A DNA stretch of 64,000 nucleotides, from the NCBI GenBank assembly GCA_013289685.1, contig JABCZL010000009.1:186001-250000 (forward strand), in the 5' to 3' direction. The stretch's first letter is position 1, and each line of letters starts with the position of its first letter. Made by a program: the position numbers and the translations under genes. Under the pieces are notes generated by a model that was not told where the DNA came from, searched no databases, and was given only the letters and a program-made list of their open reading frames with translations. The DNA comes from Acidobacteriota bacterium (GTDB lineage Bacteria > Acidobacteriota > Terriglobia > Terriglobales > Acidobacteriaceae). Shown one piece after another: positions 41,161 through 50,405 of the stretch.

Positions 41161-42111
41161 GTGACGCTGAGGCGGTTTCTGGTGATCCTAATTCGACGTT
41201 CGCTGCTCATTCTGCTTGTGGTTTGCCTGGGCTGTGTTGCCCAGTCCGCGCCCCCGGACGTCGCTCGCAAAATCGAGCACCAGGTGCGCTCTTTCTACAC
41301 CATCCCCGTCGACGTGAAAGTGACCGTCGGCGCCATCACTCCCAGTACCGAAATACCTGGGTATGACGCGGTATCGGTGACCATTGGTGGTGGCGACAGC
41401 AAGCAGAAAGACTACAAGTTTCTGCTTTCCAAGGACCGCGCTACCCTGCTGCGCTTGACCAAGTTCGACTTAACCAAAGATCCATTCGTCGAGCTCATGA
41501 GCAAGATCGACGTCAACGGCCGGCCTACGCGCGGATCCAAGTCCGCCAAGGTCGTGGTGGTCAATTTCGACGACTTCGAATGCCCCTATTGCTCCAGCAT
41601 GCACCAGACGCTGTTTCCCGAGATCTTCAGCGAGTATGGCGACCGGGTCACCTTCATCTACAAAGACGATCCGCTGGCGGAAATTCATCCCTGGGCGATC
41701 CATGCCGCTGTGGATGCAAATTGCCTGGCAGCGCAGAGTGGCGACGCCTTTTGGGATTTCGCGGACTACATCCATGCCAATAAGCGCGAAGTCGACGCTG
41801 AGAAAACTCCGGCGGCGCGCTTCGCAGCGGTTGACAAGATCACGATGCTGCAAGGGCAGAAACACAACCTGGACGTGGCGAAGCTGCAATCCTGTGTCAA
41901 GGCGCAGAATGAAGATGCCGTAAGAGCGTCTATGAAAGAAGCCGAGGGACTTGGCGTGAACGGAACGCCGGCTCTGTTCATCAATGGGCAGAAAATTGAC
42001 GGTGCGGTTCCTATCGCCGAGGTTCGCGCCGCACTGGACGCCGCTTTGAGAGACGCAGGAGAATCCGTGCCGCAGCACGTTCCATCAGTCCTGGCGCCTG
42101 CATCCAAATAG
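41161..42111 (+). CDS. DsbA-family thiol-disulfide oxidoreductase (thioredoxin-fold), exported
   Basis: A 316-residue protein starting at GTG with GAGAAG upstream. An N-terminal signal region (LLILLVVCLGCVAQS) is followed by a ~95-residue N-terminal domain and a DsbA/DsbG-like thioredoxin fold. The redox motif is CPYC in FDDFECPYCSSMHQ at ~141 and the cis-Pro lies in VNGTPALFINGQ at ~270. It probably forms or isomerises disulfides in the periplasm or acts as a reductant partner. It abuts the PpiC gene, whose possible TTG start at 42112 directly follows its stop. Confidence 0.88.
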   Translation: MTLRRFLVILIRRSLLILLVVCLGCVAQSAPPDVARKIEHQVRSFYTIPVDVKVTVGAITPSTEIPGYDAVSVTIGGGDSKQKDYKFLLSKDRATLLRLTKFDLTKDPFVELMSKIDVNGRPTRGSKSAKVVVVNFDDFECPYCSSMHQTLFPEIFSEYGDRVTFIYKDDPLAEIHPWAIHAAVDANCLAAQSGDAFWDFADYIHANKREVDAEKTPAARFAAVDKITMLQGQKHNLDVAKLQSCVKAQNEDAVRASMKEAEGLGVNGTPALFINGQKIDGAVPIAEVRAALDAALRDAGESVPQHVPSVLAPASK

Positions 42112-42192
42112 TTGGTCGTGAAGGAACGCAGCAGTGCCGCTCCGCTCGGTCGGATTTTCGTTTGGTTTGCAGTCAGGAACGGAGAAACACCC

Positions 42193-43257
42193 TTGAGAAG
42201 AAACTCTTTCTTTGCCGAGTGCACCGCGGCACTCTCCGCCGCCATGCTGCTGGCAGCCCTGGCCGCCTGCAACTCGCAGGCTGGCGGCGACGTGATGGCT
42301 ACCGTGGATGGCCGCAAAATTTTCCGAACCGACGTCGACAAGGTTTACGACAACAACGTCGCCGCAGCCCCGCAGGCCCCGACCGGCGAGCAGGCCACTG
42401 CGCTGCGCCTGAACATCCTGCAACAGATGATCGAAGACGAAATCCTGATGCGCCGCGCCGAAAAACTCGGCCTGCTGGCCACCGACGAAGAAGTCGACCG
42501 CAAGTACAACGACATCAAGTCTCCTTTTTCGCAGGAAGAATTCGACAAACGCCTCAAGGATAAGAAGATCACGCTGGCCGATTTCAAGCGTGACATCCGG
42601 CGCTCGATTACTCTCGACAAGGTGATGAACAAGGAAGTTTCGACCAAGATCAACATCACCGACCAGGACATTACCGACTACTACAACTCGCACAAAGGCG
42701 AGTTCAACCTGATCGAGACCCGATATCATCTGGCCCAGATCATGGTGACGCCGGAACCGAACCCGCAGGCTCAAAATCAGAACGAGAAAGCGCAAAACGA
42801 AGCCGATGCCCGAAAGAAGGTCCAGATGATCGCTAATCGCCTGGACAGTGGCGACGATTTTGCCACCCTGGCCATGAAGTACTCCGAAGACCCGGAAACG
42901 TCCGGGAACGGCGGCGATCTCGGCACTGTCCCCGAGTCTGGCCTGAAGGGAACCGATCCGGCAACGCGCGACGCCGTCATGAAACTCAAGCCAGGCCAGT
43001 ACAGCCCCATCATCGGCGTGGTGAATCCCGCGACCAGGCAGGCTGTGGGGTTCCGCATTGTAAAGCTCGTCTCGAAAGAACCGGCGGGACAGCGCGAACT
43101 GTCCGATCCGCGGGTGCAGCAAGCCATCCGCTCGCAGCTGCACGACCGTCGCGACCAATTGCTGAAAGCCGCGTATTACGAGGTGCTGCGGGATTCCGCG
43201 AAGGTCGAGAATTTTTACGCAAAGAAGGTGCTCGACAGCAACGGGATGGAGAAGTAG
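42193..43257 (+). CDS. PpiC/SurA-type peptidyl-prolyl isomerase lipoprotein
   Basis: A 354-residue protein from TTG 42193, chosen because GGAG lies eight bases upstream and the resulting signal peptide ends in the lipobox LAAC (Cys ~23). Residues ~45-180 form a SurA-like helical N-domain, and the PPIC rotamase follows (ARKKVQMIANRLDSGDDFATLAMKYSED, GGDLGTVPESGLKG). It is probably an outer-membrane-protein chaperone anchored by lipid. It is downstream of the DsbA-like gene, so both serve envelope protein folding. The frame is open back to 42112. Its TAG stop lies in a GTAGCGCCGCC repeat. Confidence 0.85.
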   Translation: MRRNSFFAECTAALSAAMLLAALAACNSQAGGDVMATVDGRKIFRTDVDKVYDNNVAAAPQAPTGEQATALRLNILQQMIEDEILMRRAEKLGLLATDEEVDRKYNDIKSPFSQEEFDKRLKDKKITLADFKRDIRRSITLDKVMNKEVSTKINITDQDITDYYNSHKGEFNLIETRYHLAQIMVTPEPNPQAQNQNEKAQNEADARKKVQMIANRLDSGDDFATLAMKYSEDPETSGNGGDLGTVPESGLKGTDPATRDAVMKLKPGQYSPIIGVVNPATRQAVGFRIVKLVSKEPAGQRELSDPRVQQAIRSQLHDRRDQLLKAAYYEVLRDSAKVENFYAKKVLDSNGMEK

Positions 43258-43303
43258 CGCCGCCGTCCCGGCGGCTGTCCGGCGGGCGTCCTCGCCCACC
43301 GCG
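43254..43303 (+). repeat. Compound GC-rich hairpins (GTAGCGCCGCC then TCCT-loop type)
   Basis: GTAGCGCCGCC-GTCC-CGGCGGCTGTCC followed by GGCGGGCG-TCCT-CGCCCACC. The TAG is the stop codon of the preceding gene, as in the copy at 29311. Confidence 0.7.
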
Positions 43304-43358
43304 CCGATAGCATAAACGCCTCTCGAGGGTTTTGCTGGCAGTTTCTAATTCGTGCGTT

Positions 43359-43853
43359 CTACTCCACGATCGCCAGCACGTCGCCCGCATTCACCGCCGC
43401 GCCTTCGCTGACCAGAATCTTCTGAATCGTGCCCTTTTTCGGCGACTTGATTTCGTTCTGCATCTTCATCGCCTCGACCACGAGCACACCGGTGCCCGCC
43501 TCGACCCCGGCGCCCTGGCTCACCAGCACGCGCACAATCTTGCCGGGCATGGGGGCCGTGAGTTTCCTGGGTCCCTGATCATCGACCGCCCGGACGCGGC
43601 CGCGCAACGACCGTGGGTCGCGGACCACCGCGGCAAAGCGGGAGCTGCCCACCCAAAGATGCATGTCGCCCGCCACGCGCTCGCACTTCACTTCGTACGC
43701 CAGGTTGCCGAGGCGGAGAGAAAGCACATCGGGTCGCGCCAGCACCGCATCCACTTCGACCTCGCGCCCATCCAGCCGGCACGACCAGCGGCCCTCCGCT
43801 CGATTGAGATCCAGCCGGTACTGCTTGCCGTCGATGGTGATGTCGTACGTCAT
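43359..43853 (-). CDS. Biotin carboxyl carrier domain protein of an acyl-CoA carboxylase
   Basis: A 164-residue protein ending in a biotinyl domain: VVEAMKMQNEIKSPKKG at ~125 carries the biotinylated Lys (EAMKM) and the last ~70 residues form the flattened beta barrel. The N-terminal ~85 residues are a linker domain found in the carrier parts of propionyl- or acetyl-CoA carboxylases. It probably works with the biotin carboxylase encoded just upstream on the same strand; the carboxyltransferase is not in the window. The two genes are separated by 49 bases holding a heptamer array. Confidence 0.85.
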   Translation of the reverse strand: MTYDITIDGKQYRLDLNRAEGRWSCRLDGREVEVDAVLARPDVLSLRLGNLAYEVKCERVAGDMHLWVGSSRFAAVVRDPRSLRGRVRAVDDQGPRKLTAPMPGKIVRVLVSQGAGVEAGTGVLVVEAMKMQNEIKSPKKGTIQKILVSEGAAVNAGDVLAIVE

Positions 43854-43856
43854 TTA

Positions 43857-43891
43857 AAGCAGTTGCCAGCGGCCAGTTGCCAGTTGCCAGT
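43857..43891. repeat. Single array of CAGTTGC heptamers
   Basis: Consecutive ~7 nt units CAGTTGC, CAGCGGC, CAGTTGC, CAGTTGC, CAGTAAC. One arm only. It fills the spacer between the carrier and biotin carboxylase genes, next to the ATG of the carrier gene. Confidence 0.6.
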
Positions 43892-43902
43892 AACTCCGTT
43901 GG

Positions 43903-45429
43903 TCATCGCGTCGCCTCTTTGTGCGCTGCGATCTTCCAGTTCGAAGCTGGACTCGGCCCGCTATTCGCGGAGCCGTTGGCAGCAAGCTCGCCCGCTCCAG
44001 CAGCGGCGGCGCCGAGCGTGGCAAATATTCCGGCGGCAATCACTGCAACCTCGATCGCCTTTGGATCCGCCGGAGCCTCAGCCCGCTTCTGCTTCAGGAG
44101 ACGGTCCAGAAATCCAGTGTCCAGCCTCGCGGCGCGAAAATCCGGATCGCTCAAGATTCGCCGGAACAGCGAAATATTCGTCTTGATGCCGCCCACAAAA
44201 TATTCATTCAGAGCACGCGTCAGGCGGCTGATGGCCTGATCGCGGTCTGTGCCGTAGCCAATCAGCTTGGCCAGCAACGGATCGTAATCCATGGGCACGG
44301 TCCAGCCTTCGTACATGCCGCTGTCGCGCCGGATCCCCGGCCCTGAAGGTGCCAGCAGCAGCGTGATCTTGCCCGGGCTGGGAAAATAATTGTTGTCAGG
44401 ATCTTCGGCGTAGATGCGGCACTCGATAGCGTGCCCGCGAATCACGACATCGTCCTGCGTGAAGGGCAGCCGTTCGCCCGAAGCGATGCGGATCTGCAGA
44501 TGAACCAGGTCAAGTCCAGTGACCAATTCGGTCACCGGATGCTCCACCTGCAGCCGCGTGTTCATCTCGAGGAAATAAAACTTCTTCTGCTGATCAACCA
44601 GGAATTCAACCGTGCCGGCATTCGTGTATCCGGCGGCCTGGGCCACGCGAACGGCAACCTCGCCCATCCTGCGCCGCATGTCGGGATCCACGATGGGAGA
44701 AGGCGCTTCCTCGACAACTTTCTGATGGCGGCGCTGCAGCGAGCACTCGCGTTCGCCGAGGTACACGGTATTCCCGTGCTCGTCGGCGAGCACCTGCATC
44801 TCGATGTGGCGCGGATTGAGGATCGCTTTCTCGATATAGACTTCGCTATCGCCGAACGACCGCTCGGCCTCGCTGCGCGCAGCTTCGAGTGACGACTTGA
44901 GTTCCTCCGGCCCATGCACCAGACGCATTCCCTTGCCGCCGCCTCCCGCCGCCGCCTTCAGCATCACGGGGTAGCCAATGCGCCCAGCTACCTCCTCGGC
45001 CTGCTCGAACGATTCGAGGCCACGAGAAGTACCCGGCACGAACGGAACGCCGGCGCGCTCCACCGCTTGTCGCGCTCGCGTCTTCGATCCCATGGCATCC
45101 ATGGCAGCAGCCGTTGGGCCGATGAACTTTATTCCCGCGTCAGCGCAGGCTCTGGCAAACTTCGCATTCTCGGAGAGAAACCCGTAGCCGGGATGAACCG
45201 CGTCTGCCCCCGACCGCGCGGCGACGTCGAGAATCTTCTGGATATTGAGATAAGACTCGGACGCGGCCGCCGCGCCAATAGGGTAAGCCTCGTCAGCTTT
45301 GCGGACGTGTAGTGCGGGGCGATCTACGTCAGAATAAACGGCAACCGCGGCAATTCCCATTTCGTGACAAGCGCGGATGACGCGCACCGCAATCTCGCCG
45401 CGGTTCGCGATGAGAATCTTCTTGAACAT
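43903..45429 (-). CDS. accC: Biotin carboxylase subunit of acetyl/propionyl-CoA carboxylase
   Basis: A 508-residue protein from ATG 45429: MFKKILIANRGEIAVRVIRA is the classical start. VHPGYGFLSENAKFA, the ATP-grasp KAAAGGGGKGMRLV, ERECSLQRRHQKVVEEAPSP and EMNTRLQVEHPVTE are all present and conserved. It carboxylates biotin on the carrier. A C-terminal extension of ~55 residues (Ala/Gly-rich) exceeds the usual ~450-residue AccC, suggesting an acyl-CoA carboxylase alpha-like architecture that has been split from its carrier. An upstream in-frame extension to 45879 has no homology. Confidence 0.93.
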   Translation of the reverse strand: MFKKILIANRGEIAVRVIRACHEMGIAAVAVYSDVDRPALHVRKADEAYPIGAAAASESYLNIQKILDVAARSGADAVHPGYGFLSENAKFARACADAGIKFIGPTAAAMDAMGSKTRARQAVERAGVPFVPGTSRGLESFEQAEEVAGRIGYPVMLKAAAGGGGKGMRLVHGPEELKSSLEAARSEAERSFGDSEVYIEKAILNPRHIEMQVLADEHGNTVYLGERECSLQRRHQKVVEEAPSPIVDPDMRRRMGEVAVRVAQAAGYTNAGTVEFLVDQQKKFYFLEMNTRLQVEHPVTELVTGLDLVHLQIRIASGERLPFTQDDVVIRGHAIECRIYAEDPDNNYFPSPGKITLLLAPSGPGIRRDSGMYEGWTVPMDYDPLLAKLIGYGTDRDQAISRLTRALNEYFVGGIKTNISLFRRILSDPDFRAARLDTGFLDRLLKQKRAEAPADPKAIEVAVIAAGIFATLGAAAAGAGELAANGSANSGPSPASNWKIAAHKEATR

Positions 45430-45506
45430 AGAAGAACGCCGGCCGCACAGATTGCCTGGAGTCCTCAGCCGGACTGGATATTCTACTGGAGGCGCGAGCA
45501 GAGCGG

Positions 45507-46793
45507 TTAGCCCTTGTCTGCCAGTGGCTGCACACGGCGGACAGTTTCTGAGAGCACGAAGACGCCCAAGATGAACAATTCCGGCTCGATCACGTGGCGG
45601 TATCGCGCGTAAGGAAACACAAAGTAGTAGATCGTGGGATAGGTCAAAAGCAGCCCCGCGAAAAGCCAGGCGGCAGGACGTTTCTGGCGAAGCGCGCGTA
45701 TCGCCCCCCAGATCCCGAGCACGGACGTGGCGAAGAACGGAGGATTGCGGAAATCCACGGGAGCCCGGCTGTCGGTCTCGCGTGGAACGCCATCCCAGAA
45801 GTAGATGAAGCGCTTCAGGCTGACGATGGCGAAGCGTCGGGGATCCTCGCGAATCCACTCCAGCGCCAGCCGCTTGCAATCCTCGGCATAAGCGAATTCT
45901 CCCATGCGCTGAAATTTGTCGAACTCCAGTTGGTTTTTGCTGGGCGCCAGGTAGAACAGATAAATGCCGTCGGCGCCCTTCCAGTTGCCCAGTCGCAACT
46001 GAAGTCCGAAATCATCCCGCACCAGGACGAAGCGTCCGAAGACTTCGTAATTGCGGATCACCCACGGCGAAAGTACGACAAAGAAAACCGCTGAAGACAG
46101 CGCGACTCCAGCCAGCGAAGGCAAGCCTGCCTTGTACCTCTGCCACCAGACCCACAAGCCGCAGAAGGGAAGAAACGAAAGCATCGAGGGGTTGGTCAGG
46201 GCGCCGATGCCCCACAATCCTCCGAAAACGATCCAGCCCCGCAGGCCGGGCCACTGCTTCATTTCGAGAGTAACCAGAAAAATCAGGCTCAGGATCAGCG
46301 GCGAGAGGGTCGTATCCCAGGGCCAGTGGATCGACCAGTACCAGACGTAGGGCAGCAGGGCCCAGACTCGTGCCGACCACAACGCAACGCGAGCGCCGAA
46401 CGTTCGCTCCGCAATCAGGTACACCGGAATACAAGTCAGCGCCGACAGCACGCTGTTGAAGATGAGCAGCACCCAGGCCGACGCAACCGTGTAAATGCCA
46501 AGAACCTTAAAGACGCCGCCCATCAGGTAGGGGTACGGCGGCGGCTCCCAGGCCGTGGGTCCGGTGTTGCCTCCGTAGGGATTGCTGAAGCCTTGCCCCA
46601 GCGCGATGGAGCGGGCGATGCGGCCCATCTCCCAGCCAAAACCGAAATGATCGTCTTCCGTGCGGGTCTTGTACTGACGAAAAATCCCGATGCACGCTAC
46701 CTGCAGGACGAACGAAAGCAGCATGAGTCGCAGAAGAGTTTTGCGGACTGCGGGGGACAGAGCGAACCTGCTCCCGGCCGAGGAGCTGGTCAT
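45507..46793 (-). CDS. GT39/PMT-like polytopic glycosyltransferase
   Basis: A 428-residue membrane protein with ~10 predicted transmembrane segments. The first periplasmic loop, EDDHFGFGWEMGRIARS, carries the acidic residues (DDH/E) characteristic of GT39/ArnT-like enzymes using polyprenyl-phosphate sugars. ATG 46793 overlaps the stop of the upstream radical SAM gene by one base (TGATG), showing translational coupling. Acceptor and donor are unknown; it belongs to a glycan-type cluster with the radical SAM, GT2 and second GT39 genes. Confidence 0.78.
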   Translation of the reverse strand: MTSSSAGSRFALSPAVRKTLLRLMLLSFVLQVACIGIFRQYKTRTEDDHFGFGWEMGRIARSIALGQGFSNPYGGNTGPTAWEPPPYPYLMGGVFKVLGIYTVASAWVLLIFNSVLSALTCIPVYLIAERTFGARVALWSARVWALLPYVWYWSIHWPWDTTLSPLILSLIFLVTLEMKQWPGLRGWIVFGGLWGIGALTNPSMLSFLPFCGLWVWWQRYKAGLPSLAGVALSSAVFFVVLSPWVIRNYEVFGRFVLVRDDFGLQLRLGNWKGADGIYLFYLAPSKNQLEFDKFQRMGEFAYAEDCKRLALEWIREDPRRFAIVSLKRFIYFWDGVPRETDSRAPVDFRNPPFFATSVLGIWGAIRALRQKRPAAWLFAGLLLTYPTIYYFVFPYARYRHVIEPELFILGVFVLSETVRRVQPLADKG

Positions 46794-47689
46794 CACCTGA
46801 CTTTGAACCAGTTCCACAGGGCGATTCTCCGGAAGGCCTTGGTGCGGTCAATGCTCTCGCTGATGCTGTGCCGGGCCCAGGTTTCGTCCTGTATCTCAGT
46901 TTTGCTGAGTTGCCGGTGCTGCACTCTCTTGCCCACGCTGCCCAGGCAGTATGAACAGGATTTCAGCGGCGTTGTGCGGTTGAAGTACTCCTGCGCTCGT
47001 GCCCCGAAATCGTCAGTGTCCTCGAGTTTCAGGCCGTCTTCCTTGCTGAAGTCTTGCGGAATCAGGTTCAGCTTGTGCAGTTTGTACGCGATGAAGGGAG
47101 CCCGCGAGCAGCGGTACACGTAGCCGTCGTGAAGCGCGTAGCAGCGCTGCGTCCAGGCCACAGTACAGGTGTTGAAAATACCGTTGACCAGGCGGTCATC
47201 TTCGTTCTTGATGCCCACAATGCTCATACTGAACTTGGGCTGGTCAAAGATTTGCAGTTCGACTGAATGTTCCCGGCACCGCTCTCGCGCCTTCTCGATG
47301 GCTTCTTTCTTCAGCGGCTGCGAAGGATAAAAACTGATCGTAATTTTGTCCACCAACCGGAACAGTTCGTCATCCTGACTGCCAAGCAGGAAACCGTTGG
47401 TGACCAGGACAGATTTCTCGCAGATCTGGCTGGCTTTCACGAGCCTCAAAAAGTCGAGGACGTTCTTATGCAGGAGGGGCTCTCCTCCCAGGATCAGGAA
47501 TTCTTCCGAGTGCAGGTGCCGGCTTAAGATGCCAATCTGCTTCTCAAATGCGGCCAGGGAGATGGAACTATTGAAATCATTATCCTTGGGGCCGAAAAAT
47601 GGAGAGAGGTGGTCGCAGTGATCGCACTTCAAGTTGCAGTGATGGGTGACGTTGTACTCTAGCTTGTGAACCAAGCATTTTTGACCCAT
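46793..47689 (-). CDS. Radical SAM protein
   Basis: A 298-residue protein. The [4Fe-4S] motif is CNLKCDHC (CxxxCxxC) in VTHHCNLKCDHCDHLSPFF at ~16, followed by the EEFLILGGEPLLH SAM-binding block. The C-terminal part has additional Cys (NTCTVAWTQRCYALHDGYVYRCSR, SCSYCLG) reminiscent of a SPASM/twitch auxiliary cluster domain. It could modify a peptide or a sugar in the surrounding glycan cluster. It is coupled to the downstream GT39 gene through a TGATG overlap. Substrate unknown. Confidence 0.85.
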   Translation of the reverse strand: MGQKCLVHKLEYNVTHHCNLKCDHCDHLSPFFGPKDNDFNSSISLAAFEKQIGILSRHLHSEEFLILGGEPLLHKNVLDFLRLVKASQICEKSVLVTNGFLLGSQDDELFRLVDKITISFYPSQPLKKEAIEKARERCREHSVELQIFDQPKFSMSIVGIKNEDDRLVNGIFNTCTVAWTQRCYALHDGYVYRCSRAPFIAYKLHKLNLIPQDFSKEDGLKLEDTDDFGARAQEYFNRTTPLKSCSYCLGSVGKRVQHRQLSKTEIQDETWARHSISESIDRTKAFRRIALWNWFKVR

Positions 47690-47755
47690 TCATGCTCCCC
47701 AGCGCGCCCAAATTGAACCGACCGCGTAGAAGCAATTATAACGCGCAGGAAATTC

Positions 47756-48586
47756 CTATGACGGCGGCAGGCGCACGAAACTCACCGCGAACGGTGCATC
47801 GGAATGGTCCGGAGCGGAGGCCAGCTCCGGCTTCGGCTTCATCCACCGGGCCCGTGGCAGGAAACGGTAACGGATCAGAGTCCAGATCGCCATCCATCCA
47901 TCGGCATGCCGGATTTTCTTTCCTTCCACCGCGGAGCGGGGCTGGTAGGAGATTGGCACTTCTTCGATCTTCTCGCCCATCCGGCAGAGCTTCGCCGTGA
48001 CCTCCGGGCAGAACTCGAAACGGTGACATTCCAGTTGCACCTGTGACAACAGCGAACGGCGAAAGACCTTATAGCACGTCGCTTCGTCGTGAATGCCAGC
48101 GCCATAAAGAAGATTGGTCAGGTGAGTCAGCAACTTGGCTCCAAGAAAGAAGCGCAGGCCGCGCTCCGGACGATCGGGGCGAACTCCGTATACAACGTTC
48201 GCTTTGCCTTGTTCGAGCGGACGGAGCAAGCCGGGATAATCCTGCGGATCATATTCCAAATCGGAGTCCTGAATCAGCACGTACTCGCCTCGGGCATGGG
48301 CAAGAGCGGTGCGAATCGCCGCGCCCTTGCCGCAGTTTTTTTCGTGGAAGACAACGGTGACGTCGTCCATGGGCGGCAGCGCCTGCAGTCTTTCACGGGT
48401 GCCGTCGGTCGAGCCGTCGTCGACCAGGATAATTTCCTTTTTCACCGGAGACGCTTGGATCGCCTGCAGCAGTTCGTCCAGGTGCGCAGCCTCGTTGTAA
48501 ACCGGCACGATGACCGACACGTATCCCTTCCAGCGGGTATCGGTTGCTGGCGTCGGTTGCGCCACGATGGGGGCGGTCGCGCTCAT
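47756..48586 (-). CDS. Family 2 glycosyltransferase, DPM1/polyprenyl-phosphate sugar synthase-like
   Basis: A 276-residue soluble GT-A enzyme. VSVIVPVYNEAAHLDELL at ~25, the nucleotide-binding VDDGSTDGT and the metal motif QDSDLEYDP at ~105 are present. YKVFRRSLL at ~170 and the lack of C-terminal membrane helices put it with DPM1-like enzymes that charge polyprenyl phosphate with a sugar. That product is the usual donor for GT39 enzymes, which are encoded on both sides, so it may feed them. ATG 48586 is the first in-frame start. Confidence 0.9.
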   Translation of the reverse strand: MSATAPIVAQPTPATDTRWKGYVSVIVPVYNEAAHLDELLQAIQASPVKKEIILVDDGSTDGTRERLQALPPMDDVTVVFHEKNCGKGAAIRTALAHARGEYVLIQDSDLEYDPQDYPGLLRPLEQGKANVVYGVRPDRPERGLRFFLGAKLLTHLTNLLYGAGIHDEATCYKVFRRSLLSQVQLECHRFEFCPEVTAKLCRMGEKIEEVPISYQPRSAVEGKKIRHADGWMAIWTLIRYRFLPRARWMKPKPELASAPDHSDAPFAVSFVRLPPS

Positions 48587-48697
48587 CAGGATCGGTTAAG
48601 CAAAAAGCTGTGAATTCAGGATAGCACTTTCGGCCTTAAGTTCGGTCTGGGTCTGGGCATAGTATCATTTGCGCATTGCAGGATTTCAATTGAACGC

Positions 48698-50341
48698 ATG
48701 ACGTCATCCTCCGCTGCAGGATCAGGCCCGTCAGGAATCCAGAACCCGGAGCATCGCGGGACGTTTTTCTCGCTTGAGGGCGTACTGCCTGCAATTGTCT
48801 TAACCGCCGGATTTGTCGCCAGGCTGGTCCCCGCGAGCCGCCTGTTTCTCGATCCCGATGAAGCCCTGCACAATCTGTTGGCCAGCCAGTCGACGGTCGC
48901 GGGTGCCTGGGCCGCGGCCCTCACGAATGCTCACCCTCCGCTATTGATTTTGCTGCTCTACTTTTGGCGCTGGCTGGGTCAATCGGCGTTGTGGTTGCGT
49001 ATGCCTTCCGTTCTCGCGGGCACCGCCGCGTGCTGGCTCTTCTATCGCTGGCTCAGGCTGGTGACCGACCGGTCAACGGCGTTCATGGGACTGCTGCTGA
49101 TTTCCTTCGCTCCTTCTCTCATTCTGCTGTCAGCTCAGGTCCGGCAATACGCCCTGCTGCTGTTTTTCATGGCAGCTTGTCTTTACCTTTCGGAGCGGGC
49201 GGTTCAGAGGAACTCACCCGCGACGATGATCCTGTTCTCGCTGTCGTTATACGGAGCGCTTCTCGCCCACTATTCCGCACTGCTTTTCTCGTTCTCGATC
49301 GGCGTCTATCTACTGGTGCGCCTTTATCCATATCGCAATCGTCTTGCTCTAGCGGCGGTGTGGGGTGCGGGCCAGATCGGCGGCATCGCCCTTGCCGCTT
49401 ATTTTCTGCTCACGCACGTCCCGCGATTGAAGCAGTCGGGAATGGTACGGGCGGACCTGGAGACATACCTCCGGAAATCCACCTTTCATCCCGGCGAACG
49501 GAACGTGGTGGAATTTATCGCGGCTCAGACTCTGCGCGTCTTCACTTACATATTCAGCCACGGACTGGTCGGTACTCTGGCACTGTTGACGTTTCTGGCA
49601 GGCTTGTTGTGGTTGCTGAAACGTAATACGTGGTTGAATCGCGAGCCGCAATCGCAAGGGCCCTCGCCGCGCGAACTGGCGCTGCTGCTTGGTCTTCCCT
49701 TTCTGGTGAACTGGGGCGTGGCTCTAGCCGGGCTCTATCCGCTTGGCGCTACGCGGCACAGTTCGTTCCTCGGGCCGTTCGCGATCGCGGGAATCTGCTT
49801 TGGAATCGGCGCCTGCCTTCCGGCTCGAAATTCAATCAAGTATGCCGGAATCGTGCTTTGTCTGGCCGTCTGTAACCTGTTCCCGGCCCCTCCGCCGCCC
49901 ATACACACCAGGGACCAGCTGAATGCGCGGATGACGGATGCGGTCACATATTTGAACGCGTCGGTTCCTCCTGGGTCTGTCTTCCTTACGGATTACGAGA
50001 GCGGACTGCTGCTGGGCTATTACTTTTGCGGCCATGGCGTCGTGCAGATTTTTTCACCCCAACAACCGCTAGCCAAGACCGGCTGTGGCCAATATTCCGT
50101 GCTGGCCACATCGTTTCACGATTGGAAGTTTCTCGCCGAGACATTTCCCAGCCAATTCGCGAACGCCAGCAAAGATATTGCCCCGGGAACGGAGGTTTGG
50201 CTTTTTTACGCCGGATGGATCAACGATTCGGCTCCAGCCCTGAAGAAAGAACTGACTGGATTCGGCTGCCCGGCGCCGGCGAACTTCGGGGAGAACATCC
50301 TGATTTGCCGTGTAGAGACCGCAGGAGACAGGCAGCAATAG
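48698..50341 (+). CDS. GT39/PMT-like polytopic glycosyltransferase
   Basis: A 547-residue membrane protein with ~11 transmembrane segments and a ~130-residue C-terminal domain. The first loop LFLDPDEALHNLLASQ carries the D-x-D-E acidic motif typical of lipid-sugar-dependent GT39-type enzymes. It is divergent from the GT2 gene by 111 bases. Together with the minus-strand GT39 it suggests protein or lipid glycosylation. Donor/acceptor cannot be predicted. Confidence 0.78.
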   Translation: MTSSSAAGSGPSGIQNPEHRGTFFSLEGVLPAIVLTAGFVARLVPASRLFLDPDEALHNLLASQSTVAGAWAAALTNAHPPLLILLLYFWRWLGQSALWLRMPSVLAGTAACWLFYRWLRLVTDRSTAFMGLLLISFAPSLILLSAQVRQYALLLFFMAACLYLSERAVQRNSPATMILFSLSLYGALLAHYSALLFSFSIGVYLLVRLYPYRNRLALAAVWGAGQIGGIALAAYFLLTHVPRLKQSGMVRADLETYLRKSTFHPGERNVVEFIAAQTLRVFTYIFSHGLVGTLALLTFLAGLLWLLKRNTWLNREPQSQGPSPRELALLLGLPFLVNWGVALAGLYPLGATRHSSFLGPFAIAGICFGIGACLPARNSIKYAGIVLCLAVCNLFPAPPPPIHTRDQLNARMTDAVTYLNASVPPGSVFLTDYESGLLLGYYFCGHGVVQIFSPQQPLAKTGCGQYSVLATSFHDWKFLAETFPSQFANASKDIAPGTEVWLFYAGWINDSAPALKKELTGFGCPAPANFGENILICRVETAGDRQQ

Positions 50342-50344
50342 AAA

Positions 50345-50377
50345 AGCCTCTTTCGCGCCCGGCGGGCAAAGGAGGCT
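50345..50377 (-). terminator. Terminator of the TPR lipoprotein gene
   Basis: On the minus strand AGCCTCCTTTGCCC...GCGAAAGAGGCT forms a long imperfect stem, followed by TTTTCTATT. It lies 29 bases after the stop of the gene at 50406. Confidence 0.65.
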
Positions 50378-50405
50378 CTGGTTCCCGAAAACCCGAAAAA
50401 CTCGA

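Noticed and set aside
45430-45879. N-terminal extension of the biotin carboxylase frame
   Set aside because: Arg/Gly-rich shadow sequence before the classical MFKKILIANRGE start; it overlaps the glycosyltransferase gene.
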